Positions 24,613 through 34,005 are shown, counted from the first letter of the stretch. The stretch: DNA of 64,000 nt from Streptomyces sp. f51 (GCF_037940415.1 NZ_CP149798.1:6729001-6793000), one strand, 5' to 3'. A program made the numbers and translations. Notes: generated from the letters alone by a model not told the origin.

Positions 24613-25422
24613 TCAGACGGTCGGGATCTCGCCCGCCGAGTCGTTCTGGACGTCGCGGCGGGACAGGGCGAGGAAGGCGACGAAGCCGACGATGGCGACC
24701 GTCCAGGAGGCGGTGACCGGGCCGAGGCCGAGCGCGAGACCGCCGCGGGCGTGGCTGAGCGCCATCCAGTCGGCAACGGAAGCGCCGAGCGGGCGCGTGA
24801 TGACGTACGCGGTCCAGAACGCGGCGACCGCGTTCAGGGCACCCCACTTGTGGGCGATGGCCGGGACCGCGATGGCGACGGCGTACAGGACGGCCGAGCC
24901 CAGGTAGCCGAGGCCGATCGTGGCGGAGAGGTCGCCGGCCGCGGTGCCGAGCGCGAACGTGGCGAGCACGGTGGCCCAGTAGAACACCTCGCGGCGGCGG
25001 GTGCGGATGCTGTGGATGGAGAGCGTGCGCTCGCTGGCGTACCAGACGGCGAACACGGCGCCCAGGACGACCAGGAAGAGCGGCGTGGAGATCAGGTACG
25101 GAACACCGAGGCCGACGTGCAGGATGTCGGCGGCCATCGTGCCGAACACGCTGACCATGACGACCGCGGTCCAGTAGATCCAGGCCACGTAGCGGCGTAC
25201 GGCGAACTGGAGCACCAGGGAGGCCGCGAAGGCCACACCGCCGAGCCCCACGGCGGGAATCGGCCCGAGCGCGTGGGCCAGGAAGTCGGACGCCGTCTCA
25301 CCCATTCCGGTGGTCAATACCTTGATCACCCAGAAGTAGAGGGTGACTTCCGGGACCTTGCTCGCCAGGACGGCGGCGGAGGTGACGGGCGGGGATTGAC
25401 GGGTGACGTGCTCGGTGCTCAT
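24613..25422 (-). CDS. polytopic membrane protein, COG4705-like
   Basis: A 269-residue integral membrane protein with seven or eight helices. It shows an internal two-fold repeat: VTLYFWVIKVLTTGMGETAS with DFLAHALG in the first half, and VFYWATVLATFALGTAAGDL with SATIGLG in the second. The paired VI-K-x-L-T-T-G-x-G-E-T / FALGTAAGDL signatures match the uncharacterised COG4705 family of membrane-anchored proteins as I know it. ATG 25422 was chosen because the frame upstream is repeat-derived. No operon partners; the function is unknown. Confidence 0.7.
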   Translation of the reverse strand: MSTEHVTRQSPPVTSAAVLASKVPEVTLYFWVIKVLTTGMGETASDFLAHALGPIPAVGLGGVAFAASLVLQFAVRRYVAWIYWTAVVMVSVFGTMAADILHVGLGVPYLISTPLFLVVLGAVFAVWYASERTLSIHSIRTRRREVFYWATVLATFALGTAAGDLSATIGLGYLGSAVLYAVAIAVPAIAHKWGALNAVAAFWTAYVITRPLGASVADWMALSHARGGLALGLGPVTASWTVAIVGFVAFLALSRRDVQNDSAGEIPTV

Positions 25423-25648
25423 GCGCGGCACGATGGCATGCCCGACCCCTCGCGTCACAGAGGGCTTTGCCATGGCTTTGACGCTTCTGGAGCATGACTT
25501 GCCATGAGCCGCGCCGAGCCTGAACACAACCTGAACGGTCCTGGGGAATGCCTGGTCGGCGCCATGATCGCGATGATACGAAGGGAGGTCTCGCACCCGA
25601 CCCGCCCGGCCCGCCCCATACACTCTGGCCGACCCGACCTGGCCGACG

Positions 25649-25744
25649 CGCTCCAGCCACTCCGGCCGACCCGTCCGGCCCGCTCCAGCCACTCTGGCCG
25701 ACCCGTCCCGACCGCTCCCGCCACTCCGGCCGACCCGTCCCGGC
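25649..25744. repeat. degenerate 32-bp tandem repeat, three units
   Basis: Units at 25649-25680, 25681-25712 and 25713-25744 share most positions (each begins CGCTCC); a partial copy precedes them at about 25621. The array is in the 425-bp gap between the membrane-protein gene and lutC, followed by a GCCA microsatellite near 25770-25788. Nothing else is visible in that gap. Confidence 0.8.
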
Positions 25745-25847
25745 CAACCGGTCCCGGCCGACCCGCCCCAGCCAGCCAGCCAGCCAGCCGGTCCTGGCCG
25801 CCCCGCCCGGCAGCCGCCGCCAGGCGACCCGCCGAGCGCCGCACCCC

Positions 25848-26498
25848 TCACTTCCGGCTCACCAGCACCACCTCAAGCGTGCGGGGACCGTGCACCCCCT
25901 CCACCCGGTCCAGTTCGATGTCGCTGGTGGCGGACGGGCCGGAGATCCAGGTCAGTGGGCGGGCCGGGTCCAGGCGTTCCAGGGCCTGGGGCACGGAGGC
26001 CACCACCTGGTCGGGGACCCGGACGACGCAGATGTGGTGGTCCGGGATCAGAGTGATCCGGCGGCGGCCCTGGTCGGGGCCGCCGTCGAGGACGATCGTG
26101 CCCGTCTCGGCGACGGCGACGGCGCAGCCGGTCACCACGCTCTCCACCGCGTCGAGTTCCCGGGGCGTGCTGACGGCACGGTCGTGGACGCGGGTGGGGT
26201 CCGCCGCCGACATCCACGCGGGCGGCAGCCCCGGCGGCACGAGCACGTACCGGGAGCCGCGCTCCGCGAGCAACCGCATGACGACGTACGGCAGTTCCTC
26301 CTCGGTGGCGCGGTGCACGATCGCCCGGTAGTCCGCGAGGTTCTCCGCCAGGAGGTCCACCGTCTCCGCGACACCGCGCGCACCGTGCTCGCGCAGATAA
26401 CCCCGCCCGACCGCCCGCTCGTACGAGGTGCCGTCGTCCTCGGGCACGTCCGCGAGGGCCCGGCGCACCCGGCCGAGGATCTGATCCCTGCCGCTCAC
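25848..26498 (-). CDS. lutC: lactate utilization protein C (LUD domain)
   Basis: Third subunit of the LutABC L-lactate oxidising complex. The 216-residue protein consists of a LUD (DUF162) domain with conserved stretches AVAETGTIVLDGG, RRITLIPDHHICVV and WISGPSATSDIE. The GTG start at 26498 overlaps the lutB stop (GTGA), so translation is coupled. The gene ends the leftward operon lutA-lutB-lutC. In this context it would serve the last step of rhamnose breakdown (lactate to pyruvate) as well as general lactate use. Confidence 0.9.
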   Translation of the reverse strand: MSGRDQILGRVRRALADVPEDDGTSYERAVGRGYLREHGARGVAETVDLLAENLADYRAIVHRATEEELPYVVMRLLAERGSRYVLVPPGLPPAWMSAADPTRVHDRAVSTPRELDAVESVVTGCAVAVAETGTIVLDGGPDQGRRRITLIPDHHICVVRVPDQVVASVPQALERLDPARPLTWISGPSATSDIELDRVEGVHGPRTLEVVLVSRK

Positions 26499-27973
26499 TT
26501 CGTCACGTCCTTTCCGCCCCGCGTGCGCTGCCACCACTCACGGAACGACTCCGCCGGGACCGCGGGCAGTTCACGGGTCGCGCTCCACGCCCTGCCGGGC
26601 CCCGGCAGGGTCCGCGGGTGGAAGCGGCGGGTCCCGGACGCCAGCCGCTGCCCGGCGCGCAGCGCGCCGGGGCGTCCGAACGCCCAGCGGGCCGCGCGCA
26701 TCGCCGCCCGCTCCGCCGCGTGTCCCTTGGCCGGCCGCAGGACGACCGTGTTCCCGTCCCGGGTCGCCCGTCCGCCCTGCGCGATCCTCTCGCGCAGATG
26801 GACGAGGACCTCCGGGATGTCGATGGCGACCGGGCAGACCTCGTAGCAGGCGCCGCACAGTGAGGAGGCGTACGGCAGGGAGGCGTCGATCTCGCTCTCG
26901 GTGCCCCGGAGTTGGGGGCTGAGGATCGCGCCGATCGGCCCCGGGTAGACCGAGCCGTAGGCGTGGCCGCCCGCCCGCTCGTACACCGGGCAGACGTTCA
27001 GGCACGCGGAGCAGCGGATGCAGCGCAGCGCCTGGCGTCCGACCTCGTCGGCGAGCGTGTCGGTGCGGCCGTTGTCGAGCAGGACCAGATGGAAGGTCCG
27101 GGGCCCGTCCCCGTCCGTGGTGCCCGTCCACATCGAGGTGTACGGGTTCATGCGCTCGGCCGTCGACGAGCGGGGCAGCGTCTGGAGGAACACCTCCAGG
27201 TCCCGCCAGGTCGGGACGATCTTCTCGATGCCGACGACCGAGATCAGGGTCTCGGGCAGCGTCAGGCACATCCGGCCGTTGCCCTCGGACTCGACGACCA
27301 CGAGCGTGCCGGTCTCGGCGACCATGAAGTTGGCGCCGGAGACGCCGACCTTGGCCCGCAGGAACTTCTCGCGCAGATGCAGGCGGGCCGCCTCGGCCAG
27401 TTCGGCGGGGGTGTCGGTGAGTCCGTCGGGCGCCGCCCTGCCCCAGGCGCCCATCTCGCGGACGAAGATGTCCCGGATCTCGCCGCGGTTGCGGTGGATC
27501 GCCGGGACGAGGATGTGCGACGGCCTGTCCCTGCCCAACTGCACGATGAGTTCGGCGAGATCGGTCTCGTAGGCGTGGATGCCCGCAGCCTCAAGCGCCT
27601 CGTTGAGCCCGATCTCCTGCGTGGCCATCGACTTGACCTTGACGACCTCGCTCTCGCCGGTCGCCCTGACCAGTTCGGTGACGATGCGGTTGGCCTCCTC
27701 GGCGTCCGCGGCCCAGTGCACGACGCCACCGGCCGCGGTCACCGACTCCTCCAACTGCACGAGATAGCGGTCGAGATGACGGAGGGTGTGATCCTTGATC
27801 CGCTTGCCCGCCTCGCGCAGTTCCGCCCAGTCGGACACCTCGGCGACGGCCTTGGCGCGCTTGGCGCGGATGGTGTGGGTGGCGTGCCGCAGATTGCCGC
27901 GCAGGGTCGCGTTGCCGACGGCCTCGCGGGCCGCCTCCGGGAAGGCCGGCATGCCGACGAACGTTCCGCTCAT
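26495..27973 (-). CDS. lutB: iron-sulfur protein LutB of the lactate utilization complex
   Basis: A 492-residue protein. The N-terminal two thirds are a LUD domain (VVKVKSMATQEIGLNEALE, then VSGANFMVAETGTLVVVESE). A ferredoxin-like part follows with two 4Fe-4S motifs, CIRCSACLNVCPVY and CGACYEVCPVAIDIP, and then the C-terminal LutB helix region ending SFREWWQRTRGG. It oxidises L-lactate to pyruvate together with LutA and LutC. Its ATG overlaps the lutA stop (ATGA) and its stop overlaps the lutC start, a tight three-gene operon. Confidence 0.93.
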   Translation of the reverse strand: MSGTFVGMPAFPEAAREAVGNATLRGNLRHATHTIRAKRAKAVAEVSDWAELREAGKRIKDHTLRHLDRYLVQLEESVTAAGGVVHWAADAEEANRIVTELVRATGESEVVKVKSMATQEIGLNEALEAAGIHAYETDLAELIVQLGRDRPSHILVPAIHRNRGEIRDIFVREMGAWGRAAPDGLTDTPAELAEAARLHLREKFLRAKVGVSGANFMVAETGTLVVVESEGNGRMCLTLPETLISVVGIEKIVPTWRDLEVFLQTLPRSSTAERMNPYTSMWTGTTDGDGPRTFHLVLLDNGRTDTLADEVGRQALRCIRCSACLNVCPVYERAGGHAYGSVYPGPIGAILSPQLRGTESEIDASLPYASSLCGACYEVCPVAIDIPEVLVHLRERIAQGGRATRDGNTVVLRPAKGHAAERAAMRAARWAFGRPGALRAGQRLASGTRRFHPRTLPGPGRAWSATRELPAVPAESFREWWQRTRGGKDVTK

Positions 27974-28869
27974 GCCCTCGGCTCCTCTGCCGTGCTCGCC
28001 CGCGTGCCCGCTTCGGCGATCGCTCGCGAACCCGCGTCCGCACTCGCCTCCGTGCTCGCCGGACCCGCCTCCGTGCTCGCCGGACCCGCTTCCGTGCTCG
28101 CCGGACCCGCTTCCGTGCTCGCCGGACCCGCTTCCGTGCTCGCCAGGATCTCCGCGATGTGCACGGGCCGCATCCTCGTCCTGAGGCGGCCCATCGTGCC
28201 GCCGATGTGCATCAGACACGAGTTGTCCGCCGCGCACAGCACCTCGGCGCCCGTCGACTCGGCGTTGCGCACCTTGTCGGCGCCCATCGCGGCGGACACG
28301 TCGGGGTTCTTGAGGGCGAAGGTGCCACCGAAGCCACAGCACTCCTCGGCGCCGGGCAGCTCCCGCAGCTCAAGTCCCCTGACGGCCTCCAGCAGTCGGC
28401 GGGGCCGGTCGCCGAGTCCCAGACTCCGCAGCCCGTGACAGGTGGGGTGATAGGTCACCGTGTGCGGGAAGTACGCGCCGACGTCCGTCACCCCGAGGAC
28501 GTCGACCAGGAACTCGGTGAGCTCGTACGTTCTCGGCACGACCGGCGCAAGGGTCCGGGCCAGGGTGTCGCCGCGGCCTTCCGCGCGGGCCCGTTCACCC
28601 ATCCGCGGATACAGCTCCCGCACCATCGCCCCGCACGATCCGGACGGCGTCACGATCGCCTCGTACTCCCCGAACACCTCGGCGAAACGCCGGGCGAGCG
28701 GTTCGGCCTCGTGGCGGTAGCCGGTGTTGTAGTGCGCCTGGCCGCAACAGGTCTGCCCCATGGGGAAGTCGACCTCGACACCCAGTCTGGTCAGCAGGTT
28801 CACCACGGCGCGGCCGGTGTCCGGATACAGCGTGTCGTTGACACAGGTCAGGAACAGGGCGACACGCAT
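27970..28869 (-). CDS. lutA: LutA, CCG-domain subunit of the lactate utilization complex
   Basis: A 299-residue protein with two cysteine-rich (CCG) domains, as in heterodisulfide reductase B-type and glycolate oxidase GlpC-type subunits: TCCGQAHYNTG plus TPSGSCGAMV, then YHPTCHGLRSLGL and ECCGFGGTFALKNP. Start ATG 28869 gives the usual MRVALFLTCVND N terminus. The last 50 residues are unusual: four or more in-frame copies of ASTEAGP made by a 21-bp tandem repeat, followed by an Ala/Glu-rich tail not normally part of LutA. The gene begins about 170 bp after rhaB on the same strand. Confidence 0.92.
   Translation of the reverse strand: MRVALFLTCVNDTLYPDTGRAVVNLLTRLGVEVDFPMGQTCCGQAHYNTGYRHEAEPLARRFAEVFGEYEAIVTPSGSCGAMVRELYPRMGERARAEGRGDTLARTLAPVVPRTYELTEFLVDVLGVTDVGAYFPHTVTYHPTCHGLRSLGLGDRPRRLLEAVRGLELRELPGAEECCGFGGTFALKNPDVSAAMGADKVRNAESTGAEVLCAADNSCLMHIGGTMGRLRTRMRPVHIAEILASTEAGPASTEAGPASTEAGPASTEAGPASTEASADAGSRAIAEAGTRASTAEEPRA
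28046..28145 (-). repeat. 21-bp in-frame tandem repeat in the 3' end of lutA
   Basis: Four full units (28046-28066, 28067-28087, 28088-28108, 28109-28129) and a partial fifth. Units differ only by a C/T at one third-codon position. Each encodes ASTEAGP in the lutA frame, so copy-number change alters tail length without frameshift. Confidence 0.95.
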
Positions 28870-29041
28870 CGCGGCTCCTCTGGGTCGGTCATGGATGGGT
28901 GCAGGGTACGTGGCGGGCGTCCGCCGGACGGGAGGCGCGCGCCCGCCGTCCGGAGGCCGTGCGGCCCGCCGCGGTCGGGGAAGCACGCCCGGCCGCGTGC
29001 TTCACGGTGCCGGGGTGCGGGGGTCGGGCCCCGCCGCAGCC

Positions 29042-30487
29042 TCACGGTCTGCCGAGCCGTGCCTCCGCCGCGCGCCACGCCGCCGTGTCGCCGCGCGGCT
29101 CGTAGCGGCGGAGCGGCTGGGTGCGCGCGACCAGCAGGCGCATGTCGGCACGGTCGCCGACCAGTCCGTCCGCCCGGGCCTGGACGAGGACGTTGCCGAG
29201 CGCGGCCGCCTCCGCCGGACCCGCTACGACCGGCAGTCCGCAGGCGTCGGCGGTCAGCCGGCACAGCAGTTCGTTGCGGGTGCCGCCGCCGACGAGGTGC
29301 ACGACGTCGACCGGATGGCCGGCCAGCGCCTGTGCCTGCTCGACGGCCCGGTGGTGCGCGAGCGCGAGGGAGTCCAGGATGCAGCGGGTGATCTCCGCAC
29401 GGGACTCCGGCACCGGCTGCCCCGTGGCGCGGCAGGCGTCCGCGATCCGCGCCGGCATCCGGCCCGGCGCCAGGAACACCGCGTCCCCCGCGTCCACGAC
29501 GGACCGCAGCGGCGCCACCTCGGCGGCGGCCGCGAGGAGTTGACCCAGATCGGGGTCGCCCCACTCCCGTACGCACTCCTGGAGCAGCCACAGGCCCATG
29601 ATGTTGCGGAGATAGCGGACCGTGCCGTCCAGGCCCAGTTCGTTGGTGAAGTTGGCGGCCCGGCTCGCCTCGCCGAGGACGGGAGCCTCCAGCTCCAGGC
29701 CCGCCAGGGACCAGGTGCCGGTGCAGATGTAGGCGAACCGCTCCCCGGTCGCGGGAACGGCGGCCACCGCGGACGCCGTGTCGTGCGAACCGACCGCCGT
29801 CACCCGCACCGGGCCGGACAACCCGGTCTCCTCCAGCACCCGCGGCAGCAGGGTTCCGGCCCGGTCGCCGGGACGGCGCAGCGGCGGGAACAGGCCCAGG
29901 TCGATCCCGAGCCGCTCCGCGAGGCCGTACGACCAGTCGCGGGTCCTCGGATCGATCAGCTGCGTGGTGGAGGCGTTGGTCAGCTCGGTGCCCAACTCGC
30001 CCGTGAGCCAGTACGCCAGCAGGTCCGGGATGAGCAACAAGTGCTTTGCGGAAGCGAGTTGGGTCGATGCGCGGGCGGCGACGAGCTGGTACAGGGTGTT
30101 GAAGGGCGCGTACTGGAGTCCTGTGGCCGCGTACAGCTCGGCCGCGGGCACACTCGCCCACACCTTCTCCGCGACGCCCTCGGTGCGGGCGTCGCGGTAG
30201 TGCACCGGGTTGCCGAGCAGCGTTCCGTCGGCGTCCAGCAGTCCGTAGTCCACCGCCCAGCTGTCGACGCCGACGGAGTCGACCGGCCCCGCCGCGCGCA
30301 GTCCGTCGAGGACCCCCGCGTACAGCCCGAGGACGTCCCAGCGCAGTCCCTCGGGGACGCGGACCGGCCGGTTCGGGAAGCGGTGCGCCTCGGTCAGGCC
30401 GAGGGTGTCCGGCCCGACGCGGCCGACCATGACGCGCCCGCTGGACGCGCCGAGGTCGACGGCGGCGTACGTCTTGCGGGCCGTCAT
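29042..30487 (-). CDS. rhaB: rhamnulokinase
   Basis: Phosphorylates L-rhamnulose at O1 with ATP. The 481-residue FGGY-family kinase has the N-terminal phosphate-1 motif AAVDLGASSGRVMVG, VGVDSWAVDYGLLD, the metal and substrate region VGSHDTASAVAAVPA, the CTGTWSLAGLEL block and the C-terminal adenosine motif VHLVGGGTRNELLCRL. The DSWAVDYGLL and GSHDTASAV blocks are typical of RhaB rather than of xylulose or glycerol kinases. Its ATG overlaps the stop of the upstream aldolase gene (ATGA), and lutA follows about 170 bp later. Confidence 0.95.
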   Translation of the reverse strand: MTARKTYAAVDLGASSGRVMVGRVGPDTLGLTEAHRFPNRPVRVPEGLRWDVLGLYAGVLDGLRAAGPVDSVGVDSWAVDYGLLDADGTLLGNPVHYRDARTEGVAEKVWASVPAAELYAATGLQYAPFNTLYQLVAARASTQLASAKHLLLIPDLLAYWLTGELGTELTNASTTQLIDPRTRDWSYGLAERLGIDLGLFPPLRRPGDRAGTLLPRVLEETGLSGPVRVTAVGSHDTASAVAAVPATGERFAYICTGTWSLAGLELEAPVLGEASRAANFTNELGLDGTVRYLRNIMGLWLLQECVREWGDPDLGQLLAAAAEVAPLRSVVDAGDAVFLAPGRMPARIADACRATGQPVPESRAEITRCILDSLALAHHRAVEQAQALAGHPVDVVHLVGGGTRNELLCRLTADACGLPVVAGPAEAAALGNVLVQARADGLVGDRADMRLLVARTQPLRRYEPRGDTAAWRAAEARLGRP

Positions 30488-32523
30488 CGCAGGAACGCGG
30501 CGGCCACGCCGGCGTCCACCGGGATGTGCAGACCCGTCGTGTGCGTCAAGTCCCCGCCGGTCAGGGCGAATACGGCGCTCGCGACATGCTCGGGCAGCAC
30601 CTCGCGCTTGAGGATGGTCCGCTGGGCGTAGAACTCGCCGAGCTTCTCCTCCTCGATGCCGTACGTCGCCGCCCGCTGCGCGCCCCAGCCGCCCGCGAAG
30701 ATGCCCGAGCCGCGCACGACACCGTCCGGGTTGACGCCGTTGACCCGGATGCCGTGGGCGCCCAACTCGGCTGCCAGAAGGCGTACTTGGTGCGCCTGGT
30801 CGGCCTTGGTCGCGGAGTAGGCGATGTTGTTCGGACCCGCGAAGACCGCGTTCTTGGACGCGATGTAGACGATGTCGCCGCCCAGCCCCTGCGCGATCAT
30901 GACCCGGGCCGCCTCGCGCGAGACGAGGAAGGAACCGCGCGCCATGATGTCGTGCTGGAGGTCCCAGTCCTTCGCGGTGGTCTCCAGGAGCGGTTTGGAG
31001 ATGGAGATGCCCGCGTTGTTGACCACCAGGTCGACACCGCCGAAGGCCAGTGCCGCGGACGTGAAGGCCTCGGCGATCTGTTCCTCGGAGGTGACGTCCA
31101 TACCCACGGCGACGGCCTGGTCGGGACCGCCGAGCTCGGCGGCGACCCGTTCGGCGCCCTCGATGTTCAGGTCGGCGATCACGACGCACGCGCCCTCGGC
31201 CACCAGCCGTTCCGCGACGGCCCGGCCGATGCCGCTGCCCCCGCCGGTGACCAGGGCGACCCGGGTGGCGAGCGGCTTGGGCGCGGGCATCCGCCGGAGC
31301 TTGGCCTCCTCCAGGGCCCAGTACTCGATACGGAACTTCTCCGACTCCTCGATGGGCGCGTACGCCGACACGGCCTCGGCGCCCCGCATCACGTTGATCG
31401 CGTTGACGTAGAACTCGCCCGCCACCCGGGCCGTCTGCTTGTCCTTGCCGAAGGAGAACATGCCGACCCCGGGGACCAGCACGATCGCCGGGTCGGCGCC
31501 GCGCATCGCGGGGGAGTCGGGCAGCGCGTGCCGCTCGTAGTAGGCCGCGTACTCGGCGCGGTACCCGGCGTGCAGCTCGGCGAGCCGGGCTACCGCCTCG
31601 TCGAGGGGGGCGGCCGGCGGAAGGTCGAGGACGAGCGGCCTGACCTTGGTGCGCAGGAAGTGGTCGGGGCACGAGGTGCCGAGGGCCGCGAGGCGCCCGT
31701 GCTCGGCGCGGGAGAGGAAGTCGAGCACCTCGTCGGAGTCGGTGAAGTGGCCGACCTGCGGGCGGTCCTGGGAGGCGACGGCCCGGATGTGAGGGGCCAG
31801 CGCGGCGGCCCGCTCACGGCGTTCCCGCGGGGCGAGGGCCTCGTACCCCTCGACGACCGGCCCGAACGGTTCCGCCTTCCCGCGCTCGGCGAGGAAGGCC
31901 TCGGCGGTGCGGATGACGTACAGCGAGTTGCGCTCGCACTCCTCGGCGGTGGCGCCCCACGCGGTGATGCCGTGGCCGCCCAGGACGCAGCCGACGGCCT
32001 GCGGGTTGGCCTCCTTGACCGCCGCGATGTCCAGTCCCAGCTGGAACCCGGGCCGGCGCCAGGGAACCCACACGACCCGGTCGCCGAAGCACTCGGCGGT
32101 CAGCTTCTCCCCGTCGGCCGCGCAGGCGAGCGCGATCCCCGAGTCCGGGTGCAGATGGTCGACGTGCGGGGCGTCGACCAGACCGTGCATCGCCGTGTCG
32201 ATCGACGGCGCGGCGCCGCCCTTGCCGTGCAGGCAGTAGTCGAACGCGGCGACCATCTCGTCCTCGCGCTCGACGCCCGGGTACACCTCGGTCATCGCGC
32301 GCAACCGGTCGAGTCGCAGCACCGCGAGTCCGGCCTCGGTGAGGGTGCCGAGGTCTCCACCCGACCCCTTCACCCACATCAGCTCCACGTCGCCGCCGGT
32401 CACGGGGTCGGTGCCGGTGCCCTTCGCGGACGTGTTGCCGCCCGCGTAGTTGGTGTTGCGAGGATCGCCGCCGAGCCGCCGCGACCGCGCCAACAGAGCC
32501 TCGGCTTCGGGATGGGGTGCCAT
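30484..32523 (-). CDS. rhaEW: bifunctional rhamnulose-1-phosphate aldolase / lactaldehyde dehydrogenase
   Basis: A 679-residue fusion. Residues about 1-400 are a class II aldolase-like domain (NYAGGNTSAKG, the zinc-ligand segment PHVDHLHPDSG, and VLGGHGITAWG) that cleaves L-rhamnulose-1-phosphate into DHAP and L-lactaldehyde. Residues about 425-679 are a short-chain dehydrogenase (VALVTGGGSGIGRAVAERL, NNAGIS, and the YSATK active site) that would oxidise lactaldehyde to L-lactate with NAD. This layout matches the RhaEW type. It forms one unit with rhaB through an ATGA overlap. A 271-bp gap with repeats separates it from rhaI. Confidence 0.9.
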   Translation of the reverse strand: MAPHPEAEALLARSRRLGGDPRNTNYAGGNTSAKGTGTDPVTGGDVELMWVKGSGGDLGTLTEAGLAVLRLDRLRAMTEVYPGVEREDEMVAAFDYCLHGKGGAAPSIDTAMHGLVDAPHVDHLHPDSGIALACAADGEKLTAECFGDRVVWVPWRRPGFQLGLDIAAVKEANPQAVGCVLGGHGITAWGATAEECERNSLYVIRTAEAFLAERGKAEPFGPVVEGYEALAPRERRERAAALAPHIRAVASQDRPQVGHFTDSDEVLDFLSRAEHGRLAALGTSCPDHFLRTKVRPLVLDLPPAAPLDEAVARLAELHAGYRAEYAAYYERHALPDSPAMRGADPAIVLVPGVGMFSFGKDKQTARVAGEFYVNAINVMRGAEAVSAYAPIEESEKFRIEYWALEEAKLRRMPAPKPLATRVALVTGGGSGIGRAVAERLVAEGACVVIADLNIEGAERVAAELGGPDQAVAVGMDVTSEEQIAEAFTSAALAFGGVDLVVNNAGISISKPLLETTAKDWDLQHDIMARGSFLVSREAARVMIAQGLGGDIVYIASKNAVFAGPNNIAYSATKADQAHQVRLLAAELGAHGIRVNGVNPDGVVRGSGIFAGGWGAQRAATYGIEEEKLGEFYAQRTILKREVLPEHVASAVFALTGGDLTHTTGLHIPVDAGVAAAFLR

Positions 32524-32555
32524 GTTCCGGGTCCTTTGAGAGAGGGGGAGGAGAA

Positions 32556-32751
32556 GCGCCCGTCAGGGGCGCGGGGAACTGCGCGACCAGCCCCGACGAG
32601 CCGGGCCCCCGGCGAAGCACCGATCGGGCAGACGCGAGGCGGCCTGGCCTAAGAGGGAGGTCACGGACAGCGCCCGTCAGGGGCGCGAGGAACTGCGCGA
32701 CCAGCCCCGACGAGCCGCGCGCCCGGCGAACCACCGATCGGGGCAGACGCG
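32556..32751. repeat. two direct copies of a Streptomyces-type extragenic repeat
   Basis: Copies of about 82 bp at 32556-32637 and 32670-32751, roughly 90 percent identical, both starting GCGCCCGTCAGGGGCGCG and containing AACTGCGCGACCAGCC. The first part is an inverted repeat (GCGCCC/GGGGCGC). Segments beginning this way recur between genes in many Streptomyces genomes. Here they lie between rhaI and rhaEW and may weaken read-through or stabilise mRNA ends. Confidence 0.75.
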
Positions 32752-32794
32752 CCGCCGGGTCGGCCGGCCCGGGAAACCCGGCCGGACAAGGGGC

Positions 32795-33955
32795 CTAGGC
32801 CCCCCACCCCGCCTGCTCACCCCCCACCCGCTCCGCGGCAATCCGCTCAGCCCAGCCGGACCGGCGATACGCGGCCACGGGATCGGGGTCGAGCCCCAGC
32901 TCGGTGCGGACCTCCGCGAGCAGCGGCCGCACGTCCGTGTTGTACGCGTCCATCAGCACGGCGTTCGCGGCCAGTACGTCCCCGCTCCGCTGTGCCTCGG
33001 CGAGCGCGGCGCCGTCGACGAGGAGCGCCTTGGCGGTGGCCTCCTGCACGTTCATCACCGACCGGATGATCGCCGGGATCTTCGCCTCGATGTTGTGGCA
33101 CTGGTCGAGCATGAAGGCGACGTCCGGGGTGAAGCCGCCGCCGCGGATCACCTCGTACATGATCCGGAACAGCTGGAAGGGGTCGGCGGCGCCCACCATC
33201 AGGTCGTCGTCGGCGTAGAACCGCGAGTTGAAGTCGAACGCGCCGAGCTTGTTCTCGCGCAGCAGCGTGGCGACGATGAACTCGATGTTGGTGCCGGGAG
33301 CGTGGTGGCCGGTGTCGACCACGACCTGCGCCTTGGGGCCGAGCTTGAGGCAGTGCGCGTACGCCGTGCCCCAGTCGGGGACGTCCGTGGCGTAGAAGGC
33401 GGGCTCGAAGAACTTGTACTCGAGCAGCATCCGCTGGCCGTCGCCGAGGCGCGCGTAGACCTGCGCCAGCGCCTCCGCGAGCCGGTCCTGACGGGCGCGC
33501 AGGTCGTCCTGGCCGGGATAGTTCGTCCCGTCGGCGAACCACAGCTTCAGGTCCCTCGAACCCGTCGCGTCCATGATGTCGACGCATTCGAGGAGGTGGC
33601 CGACGGCCTTGCGGCGCACGGCCGCGTCCGGGTGGCAGACGGAGCCGAGCCGGTAGTCGTCGTCCTGGAAGGTGTTGGAGTTGATCGCGCCCAGCCTCAG
33701 CCCGCGCTCCTCGGCGTGCTTGGCGAGCGCCGCGTAGTCGTCGGTCCTGTCCCAGGGGATGTGCAGGGCGACGGTCGGGGCCGCGCCGGTGAACTCGTGC
33801 ACCTTGGCCGCGTCGTCCAGCTTCTCCTGAGGCGTCCTCGGCACTCCCGGTTGCGCGAACACCTTGAACCGGGTGCCCGAGTTCCCGTACGCCCACGACG
33901 GCGTCTCGACGGCCTGGGTCTTGAGCGCGGCCTTCACCGCGGCGAGGTCGGTCAC
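32795..33955 (-). CDS. rhaI: L-rhamnose isomerase (TIM-barrel, RhaI type)
   Basis: Converts L-rhamnose to L-rhamnulose. The 386-residue TIM-barrel enzyme matches the Pseudomonas-type RhaI group (LEYKFFEPAFYATDVPDWG, VVVDTGHHAPGTNIE, FDFNSRFYADDDLMVG) with metal ligands spread over these blocks. It is not the E. coli RhaA type. I chose GTG 33955 because AGGAG lies seven bases upstream; the frame stays open to 33997. It is the first gene leftward from the divergent promoter, where LacI-like palindromes occur. Confidence 0.93.
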   Translation of the reverse strand: MTDLAAVKAALKTQAVETPSWAYGNSGTRFKVFAQPGVPRTPQEKLDDAAKVHEFTGAAPTVALHIPWDRTDDYAALAKHAEERGLRLGAINSNTFQDDDYRLGSVCHPDAAVRRKAVGHLLECVDIMDATGSRDLKLWFADGTNYPGQDDLRARQDRLAEALAQVYARLGDGQRMLLEYKFFEPAFYATDVPDWGTAYAHCLKLGPKAQVVVDTGHHAPGTNIEFIVATLLRENKLGAFDFNSRFYADDDLMVGAADPFQLFRIMYEVIRGGGFTPDVAFMLDQCHNIEAKIPAIIRSVMNVQEATAKALLVDGAALAEAQRSGDVLAANAVLMDAYNTDVRPLLAEVRTELGLDPDPVAAYRRSGWAERIAAERVGGEQAGWGA

Positions 33956-34005
33956 TTCGGGACTCCTACGACTTCGGATGCGACAGCTTCCTGACACGGA
34001 TCGCT

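Noticed and set aside
24101-24847. Minus-strand frame of 248 codons in the gene-poor stretch
   Set aside because: Its upper part is the shadow of the membrane-protein gene and the rest is Arg/Ser/Pro-rich without any motif.
30526-32652. 708-codon plus-strand open frame across rhaEW
   Set aside because: It is antisense to a well-supported fusion gene; its peptide is a Val/Gly/Arg/Asp-rich shadow with no domain, as high-GC third positions create long false frames.
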